Shown here: one piece after another, positions 51,502 through 61,103 of the stretch
Position numbering within the stretch: the stretch's first letter is position 1
Layout of the letters: each line of letters opens with the position of its first letter
NCBI GenBank assembly: GCA_019635755.1
Contig: JAHBYW010000007.1
Location: 294,374 to 358,373 of the forward strand
Origin: Rhizobiaceae bacterium
GTDB taxonomy: Bacteria; Pseudomonadota; Alphaproteobacteria; Rhizobiales; Rhizobiaceae
Reading direction: 5' to 3'
DNA: 64,000 nt
Notes under the pieces: model-generated
What the model saw: the letters and a program-made list of their open reading frames with translations, nothing else
What the model was told of the DNA's origin: nothing
The model's database searches: none
Made by a program: the position numbers and the translations under genes

Positions 51502-52647
51502 TCAAAGGGCTTTTTTGAGCTGGTCGAGGCCGAGCACGATCAGTCCGGCCAGCAGTCCCCAGAACGCGCCGCCGACGCCGAACAGCGTCAGGCCGGATGC
51601 CGTAACGGCAAACGCGACCGTCGCGGCGATGCGCTCCGCCTCCGCCTTCAGCGCGATCGCCAGTGCGTTGGCGAGCGGCCCCAGCAGGCCGAGCCCGGCG
51701 ACGAGCACGATGAGCGGCTGCGGCAGCACGGCGAAGATCGCCACCAGCGAGGCGCCGAACAGGGCGAAGACGAGATAGGCGCCGGCATAGAAGGGGCCGG
51801 TCTTCCAGCGCTCCGCGGGGTCGGGATGAACGTCCGGTCCGGTGCAGATCGCCGCCGAGATCGCGGCCAGGTTCGACGTGGATGCGCCGAACGGCGCGGT
51901 CAGCAGCGACACCAGCCCCGTGAAGGCGATCAGCGGTCCGGCCGGTGGCTCGTAGCCCGCGGCCCTCAGCACGGCGAGGCCGGAGAGGTTCTGCGACGCC
52001 ATCGTCACGAGATAGATCGGCAGGGCGAGCCCGATCAGGGCCGGCAGGGTGAATTGCGGCGCGATCAGCGTCAGGGTGGAGATTTCGGGCGTGGGAAGGT
52101 CAGGCACGCGCCCGAGCGCGACCGCCAGGATTCCGCCGCCGGCGAGCACCGCCAGCACGGAGAGCGCCGGATTGTAGAGCCGGATAACGAAAAACGCCGC
52201 GACCAGGGGCACGATCAGCCAGGGGTCGACGGCGATGGTCCGGGCGCCGTTCATCACGAAGGTCACCACGACGCCTGCCAGCATCCCGGATGCGACCGAT
52301 GTCGGGATCCTCGAGATCAGCCGGGTCAGCGGCCCGAACAGGCCCGTCGCGACGAGCAGGATCGCGGTGACGATGAACGCCCCGACGGCCTCCGGCATGG
52401 TGAAGCCGGTCGAGGCCGCGATCAGCGCCGCGCCCGGCGTCGACCACGCCGAGATGACAGGCATGCGGTAGCGCCAGGAGAGCCAGGCGCTCTCGAACAC
52501 CATCGCCAGGCAGATCGCGGTGACCCAGCTCGCCTTCTCCGCCTGCGTCGCGCCGACCGCATCGGCCGCCGCGATGATGATCGCCAGCGTGCCGCCGAAG
52601 CCGACCACCGCCGCCACGAGTGCCGAGGAAGGGATGGATGCCCGCAT
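51502..52647 (-). CDS. BenE-family (benzoate/H+ symporter-type) transporter
   Basis: A 381-residue inner-membrane protein with about 10-12 hydrophobic helices. The BenE pattern is clear: MPVISAWSTPGAALIAAS, IPTSVASGMLAGVV, TLIAPQFTLPALIGLALPIY and ASTSNLAAISAAICTGPD. The family is named for benzoate uptake, but many members have unknown substrates and no aromatic pathway gene is nearby. ATG 52647 is five bases after the hydrolase stop, so they form an operon. Confidence 0.88.
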   Translation of the reverse strand: MRASIPSSALVAAVVGFGGTLAIIIAAADAVGATQAEKASWVTAICLAMVFESAWLSWRYRMPVISAWSTPGAALIAASTGFTMPEAVGAFIVTAILLVATGLFGPLTRLISRIPTSVASGMLAGVVVTFVMNGARTIAVDPWLIVPLVAAFFVIRLYNPALSVLAVLAGGGILAVALGRVPDLPTPEISTLTLIAPQFTLPALIGLALPIYLVTMASQNLSGLAVLRAAGYEPPAGPLIAFTGLVSLLTAPFGASTSNLAAISAAICTGPDVHPDPAERWKTGPFYAGAYLVFALFGASLVAIFAVLPQPLIVLVAGLGLLGPLANALAIALKAEAERIAATVAFAVTASGLTLFGVGGAFWGLLAGLIVLGLDQLKKAL

Positions 52648-52652
52648 GATGA

Positions 52653-53426
52653 TTACCCGGCTCTCGATATGATCTGATCGACCGAGCGGACGATGAGGTC
52701 GATGTCTTCCGGGCGCGACAGGCGGTGGTCGCCGCCGGGCACCAGCGAAACCGTCACGTCGTCGGCTGGCATCATGCTCGCGAGCTTTAGGGCATGCGTA
52801 TGGGGCACGTCGGGGTCTTCGAGCCCCTGGATGATGTGCACGGGCGAATGCGTGTCGATCGGCCCGGTCATGACACGGTTGCGGGCGCCGTCTTCGAACA
52901 GCGCGCGAGTGTAAACGTTGGCATCCGCCGAATAGCCCGACGGCACCTCGAAGAAGCCCTGGCCGGCGAGGTCCTTCTTCTGCGCCCGCGACAGCTTCGG
53001 TTCCATCAGTTCCGTGGTGAAGTCCGGCGCAGGGGCGATCAGCACGAGGCCGGCGATCCGCCCGCCCTCGCCGTTCCGGCGCAGGTCCTGCGCCATGCGC
53101 AGCGCGATCCACGCCCCCATCGACGATCCGACGAGCACCGCGCGCTCCGGTCCGCTGGCGCGCAAGACCGCCAGGCTCTCGCCCAGCCATGTCGAGATCG
53201 TTCCGTCCCGGAAGGCGCCTCCTGACTCGCCATGGCCCGAATAGTCGTGGCGCAGGAACGCCCGTCCGTTCGTCGCCGCCCAGTCCGCCAGCGCCTCGGC
53301 CTTTGTGCCCAGCATGTCGGAGCGGTAGCCGCCGAGCCAGACGGCGCCCGGCGATCGTCCGGGCTGGCGGCGGAACGCGATCGCCACGCCCGCGACATCC
53401 ATGAACTCGGCTTCGGCAGCAGGCAT
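52653..53426 (-). CDS. Alpha/beta hydrolase
   Basis: A 257-residue alpha/beta-fold protein. The nucleophile elbow is VGSSMGAW (Ser102), an HDYSGHGES segment precedes it, and the catalytic His lies in PGGDHRLSRPED. It resembles short-chain carboxylesterases and ABHD10-type enzymes; substrate unknown. ATG 53426 follows AAGGGGG. Upstream partner of the BenE gene. Confidence 0.88.
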   Translation of the reverse strand: MPAAEAEFMDVAGVAIAFRRQPGRSPGAVWLGGYRSDMLGTKAEALADWAATNGRAFLRHDYSGHGESGGAFRDGTISTWLGESLAVLRASGPERAVLVGSSMGAWIALRMAQDLRRNGEGGRIAGLVLIAPAPDFTTELMEPKLSRAQKKDLAGQGFFEVPSGYSADANVYTRALFEDGARNRVMTGPIDTHSPVHIIQGLEDPDVPHTHALKLASMMPADDVTVSLVPGGDHRLSRPEDIDLIVRSVDQIISRAG

Positions 53427-53537
53427 CGTGCCCCCTTTCCGGCCGCCTTGTTGCATGACGGCAACCCGATCGGAAGACCCGGCGCGGGCGCGCCGGATTC
53501 TGCGCCCGTCAGTCGATTTTCGTCCCGGGCCGTGCTA

Positions 53538-53566
53538 TTGACTTGCTCCGGACCGCGTCACATATC
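53538..53566 (+). promoter_or_regulatory. Candidate sigma-70 promoter for infC
   Basis: TTGACT (53538-53543), a 17-base spacer and CATATC (53561-53566) lie 46 bases before the infC start. The -35 is close to consensus; the -10 is weak. Confidence 0.4.
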
Positions 53567-53611
53567 GCGCGATCTTGAGCCCTAACGTCAACGTCAGAGG
53601 AGACGACGACC

Positions 53612-54148
53612 ATTCGCAGACCTTTCAAGGCGGCCGCGCCGACCAAGGACGGCCCACGCGCCAACCGCGACATCCGGGTTCCCCGGGTCCAGCTTATCGA
53701 CGCCGACGGCCAGAACCGCGGCAATGTCTCGATCAACGATGCGCTCGCTCTGGCTGAGGAAGCCGGCCTCGACCTCGTCGAGATTTCCCCCAACGCCGAG
53801 CCGCCCGTTTGCAAGATCCTCGATCTCGGCAAGCTGAAATACGCCACCCAGAAGAAGCAGGCCGAAGCCCGCAAGAACCAGAAGGTCATCGAGATCAAGG
53901 AGATCAAGATGCGCCCCAACATCGACACGCACGACTACGACGTGAAGATGAAGGCGGTGCGCCGGTTCTTCGAGGAAGGTGACAAGGTCAAGCTGACGCT
54001 GCGCTTCCGCGGCCGCGAGATGGCCCATATGGAGCTCGGCATGCAGCTCCTCAACAAGGTCCGTGAGGAAGTCGCGACCATCGCCAAGGTCGAGGCCGAG
54101 CCCAAGCTCGAAGGCCGCCAGATGATGATGGTGCTGGCGCCGCGCTGA
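53612..54148 (+). CDS. infC: Translation initiation factor IF-3, ATT start codon
   Basis: Keeps 30S subunits free and checks the start codon. The 178-residue product shows [40 protein letters not shown] and [14 protein letters not shown]. The start is ATT at 53612 (ATT CGC AGA CCT): the frame has an upstream stop at 53576-53578 and no ATG, GTG or TTG between. ATT is the usual infC start and lets IF-3 limit its own synthesis. AGAGGAGA lies upstream. Confidence 0.95.
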   Translation: MRRPFKAAAPTKDGPRANRDIRVPRVQLIDADGQNRGNVSINDALALAEEAGLDLVEISPNAEPPVCKILDLGKLKYATQKKQAEARKNQKVIEIKEIKMRPNIDTHDYDVKMKAVRRFFEEGDKVKLTLRFRGREMAHMELGMQLLNKVREEVATIAKVEAEPKLEGRQMMMVLAPR

Positions 54149-54289
54149 CGCCGTGGCGACCCATGCTGCCGGCGACATGTCTGGCAGCAGCCGTCGCCGG
54201 CGGTTGATTGCCCGCGCCGTGCTGCCTATCTTGGCCGGGTAACGCGCTGGCGATGCCTATCCTGGGCATGCCCCTCACCAGGAGCGGAC

Positions 54290-55195
54290 GTGACCCCGGG
54301 CGAAGCCTCACGCTCTGTCGTCGTCGTCCAGTCCTCGGTTCCCGAGGACGCCTTCACCGCGCCCGTGCTCGGTACCGAGCGCGCCGGCAGTGGCGTGGTC
54401 ATCCGCGACGACGGGCTGGTCCTGACCATCGGCTACCTCATCACCGAAGCCGACAACGTCATGCTGACGACCGCCGGAAACCGCGTCGTGCCGGCCCACC
54501 CGCTGGCCTTCGACCAGGTGACCGGCTTCGGCCTCGTGCAGGCGCTGGGCCGGCTGGACGTTCCCGCGGTCAGCCTGGGCGATTCCGGCAAGGCGCGCCT
54601 CGGCGACGCCGTGACCTTCGCCGGCGGGCTCGGCCAGTCGGTCGATGCCCGCGTCATCGCCAAGCAGGAATTCGCCGGCTATTGGGAATATCTCCTCGAC
54701 GAAGCGATCTTCACCGCGCCGGCCCACCCGTCATGGGGCGGGGCCGGGCTGATCGGCGAGGACGGCACGCTGATCGGCATCGGCTCGCTGCGCCTGCAGA
54801 TGGCGGGCAAGGGCGGCCCGCAGGACATCAACATGGCGGTTCCGATCAACCTGTTGCCGCCGGTCCTGGACGACCTCTTGAAGCATGGCCGCATCAACCG
54901 GGCGCCTCGTCCCTGGCTGGGTGTCTTCGCCGCCGACAATGACGGCAAGGTCGTCACCATGAACGTCGATCCGAGGGGTCCGGCGGCCGACGCCGGGCTG
55001 CGCGCCGGCGACGTGATCGCCGACGTCCGCAACCTGGAGGTCGAGGGCCTCGCCGACTTCTATCGCAAGGTGTGGGCCAGCGGCGATGCCGGCATCGACA
55101 TCCCCGTTCGCATCATCCGCGACCGCCGCGACATGTGGCTGCGCATCAAGTCGGCCGACCGCGCCAGCTTCCTCAAGAAGCCGGTGATGCAGTAG
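54290..55195 (+). CDS. Trypsin-like (HtrA-type) protein with PDZ domain and no visible catalytic triad
   Basis: A 301-residue protein with an S1C protease-like domain and a C-terminal PDZ domain (from about RPWLGVFAADNDGK, with GPAADAGLRAGDVI). Compared with HtrA, the catalytic His position (TNNHVV) reads TIGYLI, the Asp position (TDLALL) reads TGFGLV, and the Ser position (GNSGGP) reads SWGGAG. It therefore looks proteolytically dead and may bind proteins only. GTG 54290 follows AGGAG. No signal peptide is visible. It lies between infC and rpmI. Confidence 0.85.
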   Translation: MTPGEASRSVVVVQSSVPEDAFTAPVLGTERAGSGVVIRDDGLVLTIGYLITEADNVMLTTAGNRVVPAHPLAFDQVTGFGLVQALGRLDVPAVSLGDSGKARLGDAVTFAGGLGQSVDARVIAKQEFAGYWEYLLDEAIFTAPAHPSWGGAGLIGEDGTLIGIGSLRLQMAGKGGPQDINMAVPINLLPPVLDDLLKHGRINRAPRPWLGVFAADNDGKVVTMNVDPRGPAADAGLRAGDVIADVRNLEVEGLADFYRKVWASGDAGIDIPVRIIRDRRDMWLRIKSADRASFLKKPVMQ

Positions 55196-55392
55196 CCGCG
55201 CGTGCGGCGCCGCCGCCTGCGGGATTGACTCTGCGCCAGCCCCCTGTATAAGCCCGCCCGTTCCCGAACCGCCCGGCAGGGCATGCCGTGGCGGTTCTCT
55301 TTGCTTTCCGGACCTTTGGTCGGCCCGGAAATGACAACAAAAACAAGGGGCCGCGTCACCGAACGCCGTGCCCCGAGAAACGGAGAAGCAAA

Positions 55393-55602
55393 ATGCCCAA
55401 GATGAAGACCAAGTCTTCGGCCAAGAAGCGATTCAAGGTGACCGGCACGGGCAAGGTGCTCGCGCAGGCCTCCGGCAAGCGCCACGGCATGATCAAGCGC
55501 ACCAACAAGTTCATCCGCAATGCGCGCGGAACGATGACGCTTCCCGAGGCTGACGCCAGGAAGGTCATCAAGAACTTCCTTCCCAACGGCGGCGGCATCT
55601 GA
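55393..55602 (+). CDS. rpmI: 50S ribosomal protein L35 (bL35)
   Basis: A 69-residue basic ribosomal protein starting [20 protein letters not shown] with [15 protein letters not shown] 55393 has GGAGAAGC upstream. Forms the usual rpmI-rplT pair with a 35-base gap, near infC and pheST. Confidence 0.98.
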   Translation: MPKMKTKSSAKKRFKVTGTGKVLAQASGKRHGMIKRTNKFIRNARGTMTLPEADARKVIKNFLPNGGGI

Positions 55603-55637
55603 GCCCCGTTTCGCGCTGACAATCTGGAGATCATGAC

Positions 55638-56039
55638 ATGGCACGCGTGAAGAGAGGCGTTACCGCCCACGCCAAGCACAAGAAGGTCCTGAAAGCCGCC
55701 AAGGGCTTTTACGGCCGCCGCAAGAACACCATCCGCATCGCCAAGCAGGCGGTGGAGAAGTCGAAGCAGTACGCCTATCGCGACCGCAAGAACCGCAAGC
55801 GCAACTTCCGCGCGCTGTGGGTCCAGCGCATCAACGCCGCGGTGCGCGAGCACGGCCTGACCTATGCCCGCTTCATCGACGGCATCAACAAGGCCGGCGT
55901 CACCATCGACCGCAAGGTTCTGTCCGATATGGCGATCCACGAGCCGGCGGCCTTCGCCGCCATCGTGGCGCAGGCCAAGGCCGCGCTCGAATATCTGAAG
56001 AACACCACGCCGAACGCTTTTGAGAGCGCTGTAGCCTAA
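55638..56039 (+). CDS. rplT: 50S ribosomal protein L20 (bL20)
   Basis: A 133-residue assembly protein of the large subunit, starting [20 protein letters not shown] with [22 protein letters not shown] 55638 follows GGAGATCATGAC. A strong terminator follows, separating it from pheS. Confidence 0.98.
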   Translation: MARVKRGVTAHAKHKKVLKAAKGFYGRRKNTIRIAKQAVEKSKQYAYRDRKNRKRNFRALWVQRINAAVREHGLTYARFIDGINKAGVTIDRKVLSDMAIHEPAAFAAIVAQAKAALEYLKNTTPNAFESAVA

Positions 56040-56075
56040 GCCAGCGCTTCCCAAGCTTTCGACATTGTGATTGGG

Positions 56076-56109
56076 AAACCCGCGCTGGCAGGGCCGGCGC
56101 GGGTTTTTT
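56076..56109 (+). terminator. Intrinsic terminator of rpmI-rplT
   Basis: Ten-pair stem AAACCCGCGC/GCGCGGGTTT (56076-56085 with 56097-56106), 11-base loop and a TTTTTT run. It lies 36 bases after the rplT stop. Confidence 0.92.
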
Positions 56110-56116
56110 CATGGCG

Positions 56117-56231
56117 GTGCGTCCTTCGAGGCTCGCTCCGCTCGCACCTCAGGATGAGAGCCGCCGGCGCCATCCGTCCTCATCCTGAGGTGCGACCCTG
56201 AGCTTGCGACGGGGAGCCTCGAAGGACGCAC
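56117..56231. repeat. Nested palindromic intergenic repeat of the Hyphomicrobiales type
   Basis: Two nested inverted repeats: an outer 18-base arm pair (56117-56134 with 56214-56231, GTGCGTCCTTCGAGGCTC) and an inner 15-base pair (56144-56158 with 56179-56193, GCACCTCAGGATGAG). It fills the rplT-pheS gap. Near-identical elements are widespread between genes in this order, as far as I recall; copy number cannot be seen here. Confidence 0.8.
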
Positions 56232-56256
56232 TCAACGATGCCAGGCGAGCACAGAC

Positions 56257-57339
56257 ATGGACATTGAAACGCTCGAACACTCATTAATGGCCGAGATCGC
56301 CGCCGCTTCCGACGAAGCGGCCATCGAAGCCGTGCGTGTCTCGGCACTGGGCAAGAAGGGCTCCGTCTCCGAGTTGCTGAAGTCGCTGGGCGCGATGACG
56401 CCGGAGCAGCGACAGACGGCCGGGCCGGCGATCAACGGGCTGAAGGCGCGGGTGACGGAGGCGCTGACGGCGCGCCGTTCCGAACTGCGCGACGTGGCGA
56501 TCACAGCGCGGCTCGCCGCTGAAAAGGTGGACGTGACGCTGCCGGTGCGCCAGTCGCCGGCCGAGCGCGGCCGCATCCACCCGATCAGCCAGGTGATCGA
56601 CGAGATCGCGGCGATCTTCGGCGATCTCGGCTTCGCCATCGCGGAAGGTCCGGACATCGAGACGGACTATTACAATTTCACCGCGCTGAATTTCCCTGAA
56701 GGGCATCCGGCGCGCGAAATGCATGACACGTTCTTCTTCCGCCCGGACGGCAAGGGTGAGCGCAAGCTTCTGCGCACGCACACCTCGCCGGTTCAGATCC
56801 GCACGATGGAGGCGCAGAAGCCGCCGATCCGCATCGTCATTCCGGGTAAGACCTACCGGCAGGACTCGGACGCGACGCACTCGCCGATGTTCCATCAGGT
56901 CGAGGGCCTGGTGATCGACAAGACGGCAAACGTGGCCAACATGAAGTGGGTGCTGGAGGAGTTCTGCAAGGCCTTCTTCGAAGTGCCCTCCGTCAAGATG
57001 CGCTTCCGTCCGAGTTTCTTCCCGTTCACCGAGCCAAGCCTCGAGGTCGACATCCAGTGTGACCGTTCGCGGCCGGGCGAGGTGCGTTTCGGAGAAGGCT
57101 CGGACTGGATGGAGATTCTCGGCTGCGGCATGGTGCATCCGAACGTGCTGCGCTTCGGCGGGCTCGACCCGGACGAATTTCAGGGTTTTGCCTGGGGCAT
57201 GGGCATCGACCGCATCGCCATGCTGAAATACGGCATGCCGGACCTGCGCGCCTTCTTCGACGCGGATGTGCGCTGGCTGCAGCACTACGGCTTCCGTCCG
57301 CTCGACATGCCGACGCTGTTCGGCGGGTTGAGCGGCTAG
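56257..57339 (+). CDS. pheS: Phenylalanyl-tRNA synthetase alpha subunit PheS
   Basis: Catalytic subunit charging tRNA-Phe. The 360-residue product has an N-terminal coiled coil, motif 2 region ([29 protein letters not shown]) and motif 3 ([19 protein letters not shown]). ATG 56257. It is separated from pheT by two small genes, while the two are normally adjacent. Confidence 0.98.
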   Translation: MDIETLEHSLMAEIAAASDEAAIEAVRVSALGKKGSVSELLKSLGAMTPEQRQTAGPAINGLKARVTEALTARRSELRDVAITARLAAEKVDVTLPVRQSPAERGRIHPISQVIDEIAAIFGDLGFAIAEGPDIETDYYNFTALNFPEGHPAREMHDTFFFRPDGKGERKLLRTHTSPVQIRTMEAQKPPIRIVIPGKTYRQDSDATHSPMFHQVEGLVIDKTANVANMKWVLEEFCKAFFEVPSVKMRFRPSFFPFTEPSLEVDIQCDRSRPGEVRFGEGSDWMEILGCGMVHPNVLRFGGLDPDEFQGFAWGMGIDRIAMLKYGMPDLRAFFDADVRWLQHYGFRPLDMPTLFGGLSG

Positions 57340-57341
57340 GA

Positions 57342-57575
57342 ATGCCCACCATTTTCCTAGAGGCGGGGTACCGATTTCATTTCTATTCGGGAGATGGTCA
57401 CGAGCCACCGCATGTTCATGTCGACGGCGATGGTCGCAGGGCAAAGTTGTGGTTGCGGGAAGTTCAGATCGCGAAGGATGGCGGTTTCAGCGACCGAGAC
57501 TTGCGCCGTATAATGCAAATCGTTGCAGCCAATCGGGATCGATTGCTGGAGGCTTGGAATGAGCATTTCCGCTGA
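57342..57575 (+). CDS. DUF4160 small protein
   Basis: A 77-residue protein that opens MPTIFLEAGYRFHFYSGDGH and contains EPPHVHVDGDGRRAKLWL, the DUF4160 signature. Such proteins often sit beside DUF2442 genes and the pair has been discussed as toxin-antitoxin-like; this is unproven. Base composition is lower in G+C than the neighbours: I counted 164 of 300 (55%) over 57361-57660 against 42 of 60 (70%) at 57901-57960. It starts two bases after the pheS stop with a weak ribosome site. Confidence 0.86.
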   Translation: MPTIFLEAGYRFHFYSGDGHEPPHVHVDGDGRRAKLWLREVQIAKDGGFSDRDLRRIMQIVAANRDRLLEAWNEHFR

Positions 57576-57837
57576 CTATCCGGAGAAGGATCGACCAATC
57601 GAGGCTTGGTGCGACCTTCACGATTTGCATGTGCGCCTAGTTGATGGTCGGAAGGTATCGACACCGTTGTGGTGGTACCCCCGTCTGCTGAAGGCCACGC
57701 CGGCGCAGAGAAACAACGTCAAGCTTATGCTCGATGGAGTCCATTGGCCGGACGTTGATGAAGACCTCTCCATCGACGGCATGTTGAACGGCCGCAAAGC
57801 ACCGGGAGCCGTCGCGCCGTCAATGGCAGCCGAATAG
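57559..57837 (+). CDS. DUF2442 small protein
   Basis: A 92-residue protein, ATG 57559, with WCDLHDLHVRLVDGRKVSTP, LWWYPRLLKATPAQR and WPDVDEDLSIDGML, the DUF2442 pattern. It overlaps the DUF4160 gene by 17 bases in another frame, so the two are coupled. A TTG at 57523 would extend it but is less likely. If the pair is a toxin-antitoxin system this would be the candidate partner; no activity is known. Confidence 0.86.
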   Translation: MSISADYPEKDRPIEAWCDLHDLHVRLVDGRKVSTPLWWYPRLLKATPAQRNNVKLMLDGVHWPDVDEDLSIDGMLNGRKAPGAVAPSMAAE

Positions 57838-57855
57838 CTGGGATCAGATCGAATC

Positions 57856-60276
57856 ATGAAACTCACCCTCTCCTGGCTGAAGGATCACCTCGAAACCGAC
57901 GCCTCGCTCGACGAGATCGTCGGGCGGCTGACCGCGATCGGGCTGGAGGTCGAGCATGTCGACGACAAGGCGGCGCTGAAGCCGTTCGTCATCGCGAAGG
58001 TGCTGACGGCCGAGAAGCATCCCGACGCCGACAAGTTGCGCGTGCTCACCGTCGACACCGGCACCGGCGCTGCGCCGATCCAGGTCGTGTGCGGCGCGCC
58101 GAACGCGCGCGCCGGCCTGATCGGTGCCTTCGCCGCGCCGGGCACTTATATTCCGGGCATCGACACGACGCTCGGCGTTGGCACCATCCGCGGCGTCGAG
58201 AGCCGCGGCATGATGTGCTCAGAGCGCGAGCTGCAGATCTCCGACGAGCACAACGGCATCATCGAACTGCCGGAGGACGCGCCGGTCGGAACGAGCTTCG
58301 CGAGCTACGTGCATCTGGACGACCCGGTGATCGAGATCAACCTGACACCGAACCGTCCGGATGCGACGAGCATCTACGGTATCGCGCGCGACCTCGCCGC
58401 CGCCGGCCTCGGCACGCTGAAGACGCCCTACGCGCCCGAGCCCGTGCCGGGTGACGGGCCGTGCCCGGTCACGGTGACGCTGGACTTCGGCGAAACGCCC
58501 TCGCTCTGCCGTGGCTTCGCGCTGCGCCTCGTCCGCGGCGTGAAGAACGGCCCGTCGCCGAAATGGCTGCAGCAGCGCCTGCTTGCCATCGGGCTGCGTC
58601 CCATCAACGCGCTTGTCGACATCACCAACTACATCACCTTCGACCGCGGCCGGCCGCTGCATGTCTACGACCTCCGCAAGCTCTCCGGCGACCTCGTGGT
58701 GCGCCGTGCGAGGGACGGAGAGACCGTGCTGGCGCTCAACGAGCGCGAGTACACACTGACGCCCGACATGTGCGTCATCGCCGACGCCAAGGGCGCGGAT
58801 TCCATCGCCGGCGTGATGGGCGGCGAACACACCGGCTGCGACGAGGCGACGACCGACGTGCTGATCGAATCGGCGCTGTGGGAGCCGCTCAACGTCGCGC
58901 GCACCGGCCGCGAGCTCGGAATCGTCACGGACGCGCGCTACCGCTTCGAGCGCGGGGTCGACCCGGAGTTCATGGTGCCGGGTCTCGAACTGGCGACGCA
59001 CATGGTGCTCGACCTGTGCGGAGGCACGCCGAGCGATGCCACGGTCGAGGGCTATCAGGGCTACGAGCCGAAGCCGATCGTCTTCCCGGTCACCGAGGTG
59101 AAGCGGCTCACCGGCCTCGAAGTCGAGCCGGCGGAGTGTCGCGACATCCTCGAGCGGCTTGGATTCGGCGTGGTCAGCGGCGGCTACCTGCTGGATGTGC
59201 GGCCCCCGTCCTGGCGTCCCGACGTCGACGGCAAGGCCGACCTCGTCGAGGAGGTCATGCGCATCACGGGCGTCGACGCGATCGCGCCGCAGCCGCTTGC
59301 CAGCCATGCCGCCGTCAATGGCAAGATCCTGACGACGCTGCAGATAAGGACGCGCGCGGCCAAGCGGGCGCTGGCGTCGCGCGGCATGATGGAGGCCGTG
59401 ACCTGGTCGTTCATCCCGGCAAAGCACGCCGAGCTGTTCGGCGGTGGCCAGCCAGAGCTGAAGCTGGCCAACCCGATCGCCGCCGACATGTCGGACATGC
59501 GCCCCTCGCTGCTGCCCGGCCTCGTCGCCGCGGCGCAGCGCAATGCCGACCGCGGACACGGCGAAGTCGCGCTGTTCGAGGTGTCGGGTACCTATGAGGG
59601 CGACACGTCGGACCGGCAGCGCCGCGTCGCGGCGGGCGTTCGCCGCGGTACCGCGACGCTCGACGGAGCCGGACGCCATTGGGCGGGCAATGCCGGAGCC
59701 GTGGGCGTGTTCGACGCCAAGGCCGATGCCATCGCGGCTCTGGAAGCCGTCGGCGCGCCGGTCGACCGGCTGCAGATCGAAGCAGGCGGTCCGTCGTGGT
59801 ATCATCCTGGCCGCTCCGGCACGATCAAGCTCGGGCCGAAGGTCGTGCTCGGCACGTTCGGCGAATTCCATCCCAAGACGCTGGAGGCGCTCGACGTCTC
59901 GGGGCCGATCTGCGGCTTCGAGGTCTTCGTCGACGCCGTCCCGGAGCCGAAGGCCAAGCCGACGCGCACCAAGCCGCGTCTCGACCTGTCGCCGTTCCAG
60001 GCGGTCAAGCGCGACTTCGCCTTCGTCGTCGACCGCGCGGTCGAGGCGGGTGCGCTCACGCGGGCGACGCTCGCGGCCGACAAGAAACTCGTCGCCGGCG
60101 TCTCCGTGTTCGACGTGTTCGAGGGCGCGTCGATCGGTGATGGCAAGAAATCGGTGGCGCTCGAGGTCTCCATTCAGCCTGTCGACAAGACGCTGACCGA
60201 CGAGGATTTCGAGGCGCTCGGCAAGCGCATCGTCGAGAACGTCGCGAAACAGACCGGCGGAGTGCTGCGCGGATGA
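57856..60276 (+). CDS. pheT: Phenylalanyl-tRNA synthetase beta subunit PheT
   Basis: An 806-residue beta subunit: N-terminal tRNA-binding domain ([20 protein letters not shown]), B3/B4 editing domain, B5 domain and a C-terminal ferredoxin-fold anticodon-binding domain ([18 protein letters not shown]). ATG 57856. It follows the DUF2442 gene by 18 bases and overlaps the aldo/keto reductase by four bases. Length is normal, so the insertion upstream did not damage it. Confidence 0.98.
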   Translation: MKLTLSWLKDHLETDASLDEIVGRLTAIGLEVEHVDDKAALKPFVIAKVLTAEKHPDADKLRVLTVDTGTGAAPIQVVCGAPNARAGLIGAFAAPGTYIPGIDTTLGVGTIRGVESRGMMCSERELQISDEHNGIIELPEDAPVGTSFASYVHLDDPVIEINLTPNRPDATSIYGIARDLAAAGLGTLKTPYAPEPVPGDGPCPVTVTLDFGETPSLCRGFALRLVRGVKNGPSPKWLQQRLLAIGLRPINALVDITNYITFDRGRPLHVYDLRKLSGDLVVRRARDGETVLALNEREYTLTPDMCVIADAKGADSIAGVMGGEHTGCDEATTDVLIESALWEPLNVARTGRELGIVTDARYRFERGVDPEFMVPGLELATHMVLDLCGGTPSDATVEGYQGYEPKPIVFPVTEVKRLTGLEVEPAECRDILERLGFGVVSGGYLLDVRPPSWRPDVDGKADLVEEVMRITGVDAIAPQPLASHAAVNGKILTTLQIRTRAAKRALASRGMMEAVTWSFIPAKHAELFGGGQPELKLANPIAADMSDMRPSLLPGLVAAAQRNADRGHGEVALFEVSGTYEGDTSDRQRRVAAGVRRGTATLDGAGRHWAGNAGAVGVFDAKADAIAALEAVGAPVDRLQIEAGGPSWYHPGRSGTIKLGPKVVLGTFGEFHPKTLEALDVSGPICGFEVFVDAVPEPKAKPTRTKPRLDLSPFQAVKRDFAFVVDRAVEAGALTRATLAADKKLVAGVSVFDVFEGASIGDGKKSVALEVSIQPVDKTLTDEDFEALGKRIVENVAKQTGGVLRG

Positions 60277-61100
60277 GAACCGTCCGCCTCCCGACCGGGA
60301 TCGAGGTTCCCGCGCTCGGCCAGGGCACCTGGAAGATGGGCGAGGACCGAGCGAAGCGCAGCGACGAGATCGCGGCGCTGAAGCTCGGGCTCGACCTCGG
60401 CATGACGCTGATCGACACGGCCGAGATGTACGCGTCCGGCGTCGCCGAGGAGATCACGCGCGAGGCCGTCGAGAGCCGCCGCGACCAGGTGTTCGTCGTC
60501 AGCAAGGTGATGCCGCAGAACGCGTCGCGCGCCGGAACGGTGCGCGCATGCGAAGCGAGCCTGAAGCGCCTCGGCACCGATCGCATCGATCTCTACCTGC
60601 TCCACTGGCGCGGCCGATACGCGCTGTCCGAGACGATCGAGGCGTTCGAGCGGCTGAAGGCGGATGGCAAGATCCGGCACTGGGGCGTCAGCAATTTCGA
60701 TGCCGAGGACATGGCCGAGCTGGCGGCACTGGACCATGGCGACGCGGTGCAGGCGAACCAGGTGCTCTACAATCTGGAGAGCCGCGGCATCGAGTTCGAT
60801 CTGCTGGCCGGTGCGTCGCCGGTTCCAGTCATGGCCTATTCGCCGGTAGGGCAGGGCGACCTCACCCACAACCGCAAGCTCGACGGGGTCGCCGCGCGGC
60901 ACGGCGTCACCAGGGCGCAGATCGCGCTGGCCTGGACGCTGCGGCACCCGAACGTCATCTCCATCCCCAAGGCCGGCAGTGCCACACATGTCCGCGAGAA
61001 CCGCGCCGCGCTCTCCCTGGAGCTCAGCGACGCCGACCTGGCCGATCTCGACGCCGCCTTCCCTCCGCCGCGCCGCAAGGTGCCGCTGGCGATGATCTGA
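60273..61100 (+). CDS. Aldo/keto reductase
   Basis: A 275-residue NADPH-type oxidoreductase. The catalytic tetrad is complete: Asp48 and Tyr53 in [11 protein letters not shown], Lys78 in VVSKV, His111 in [18 protein letters not shown] and [14 protein letters not shown] follow, typical of the family. Substrate unknown. It overlaps pheT by four bases and precedes the nucleotidyltransferase gene by three. Confidence 0.93.
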   Translation: MRTVRLPTGIEVPALGQGTWKMGEDRAKRSDEIAALKLGLDLGMTLIDTAEMYASGVAEEITREAVESRRDQVFVVSKVMPQNASRAGTVRACEASLKRLGTDRIDLYLLHWRGRYALSETIEAFERLKADGKIRHWGVSNFDAEDMAELAALDHGDAVQANQVLYNLESRGIEFDLLAGASPVPVMAYSPVGQGDLTHNRKLDGVAARHGVTRAQIALAWTLRHPNVISIPKAGSATHVRENRAALSLELSDADLADLDAAFPPPRRKVPLAMI

Positions 61101-61103
61101 TCC

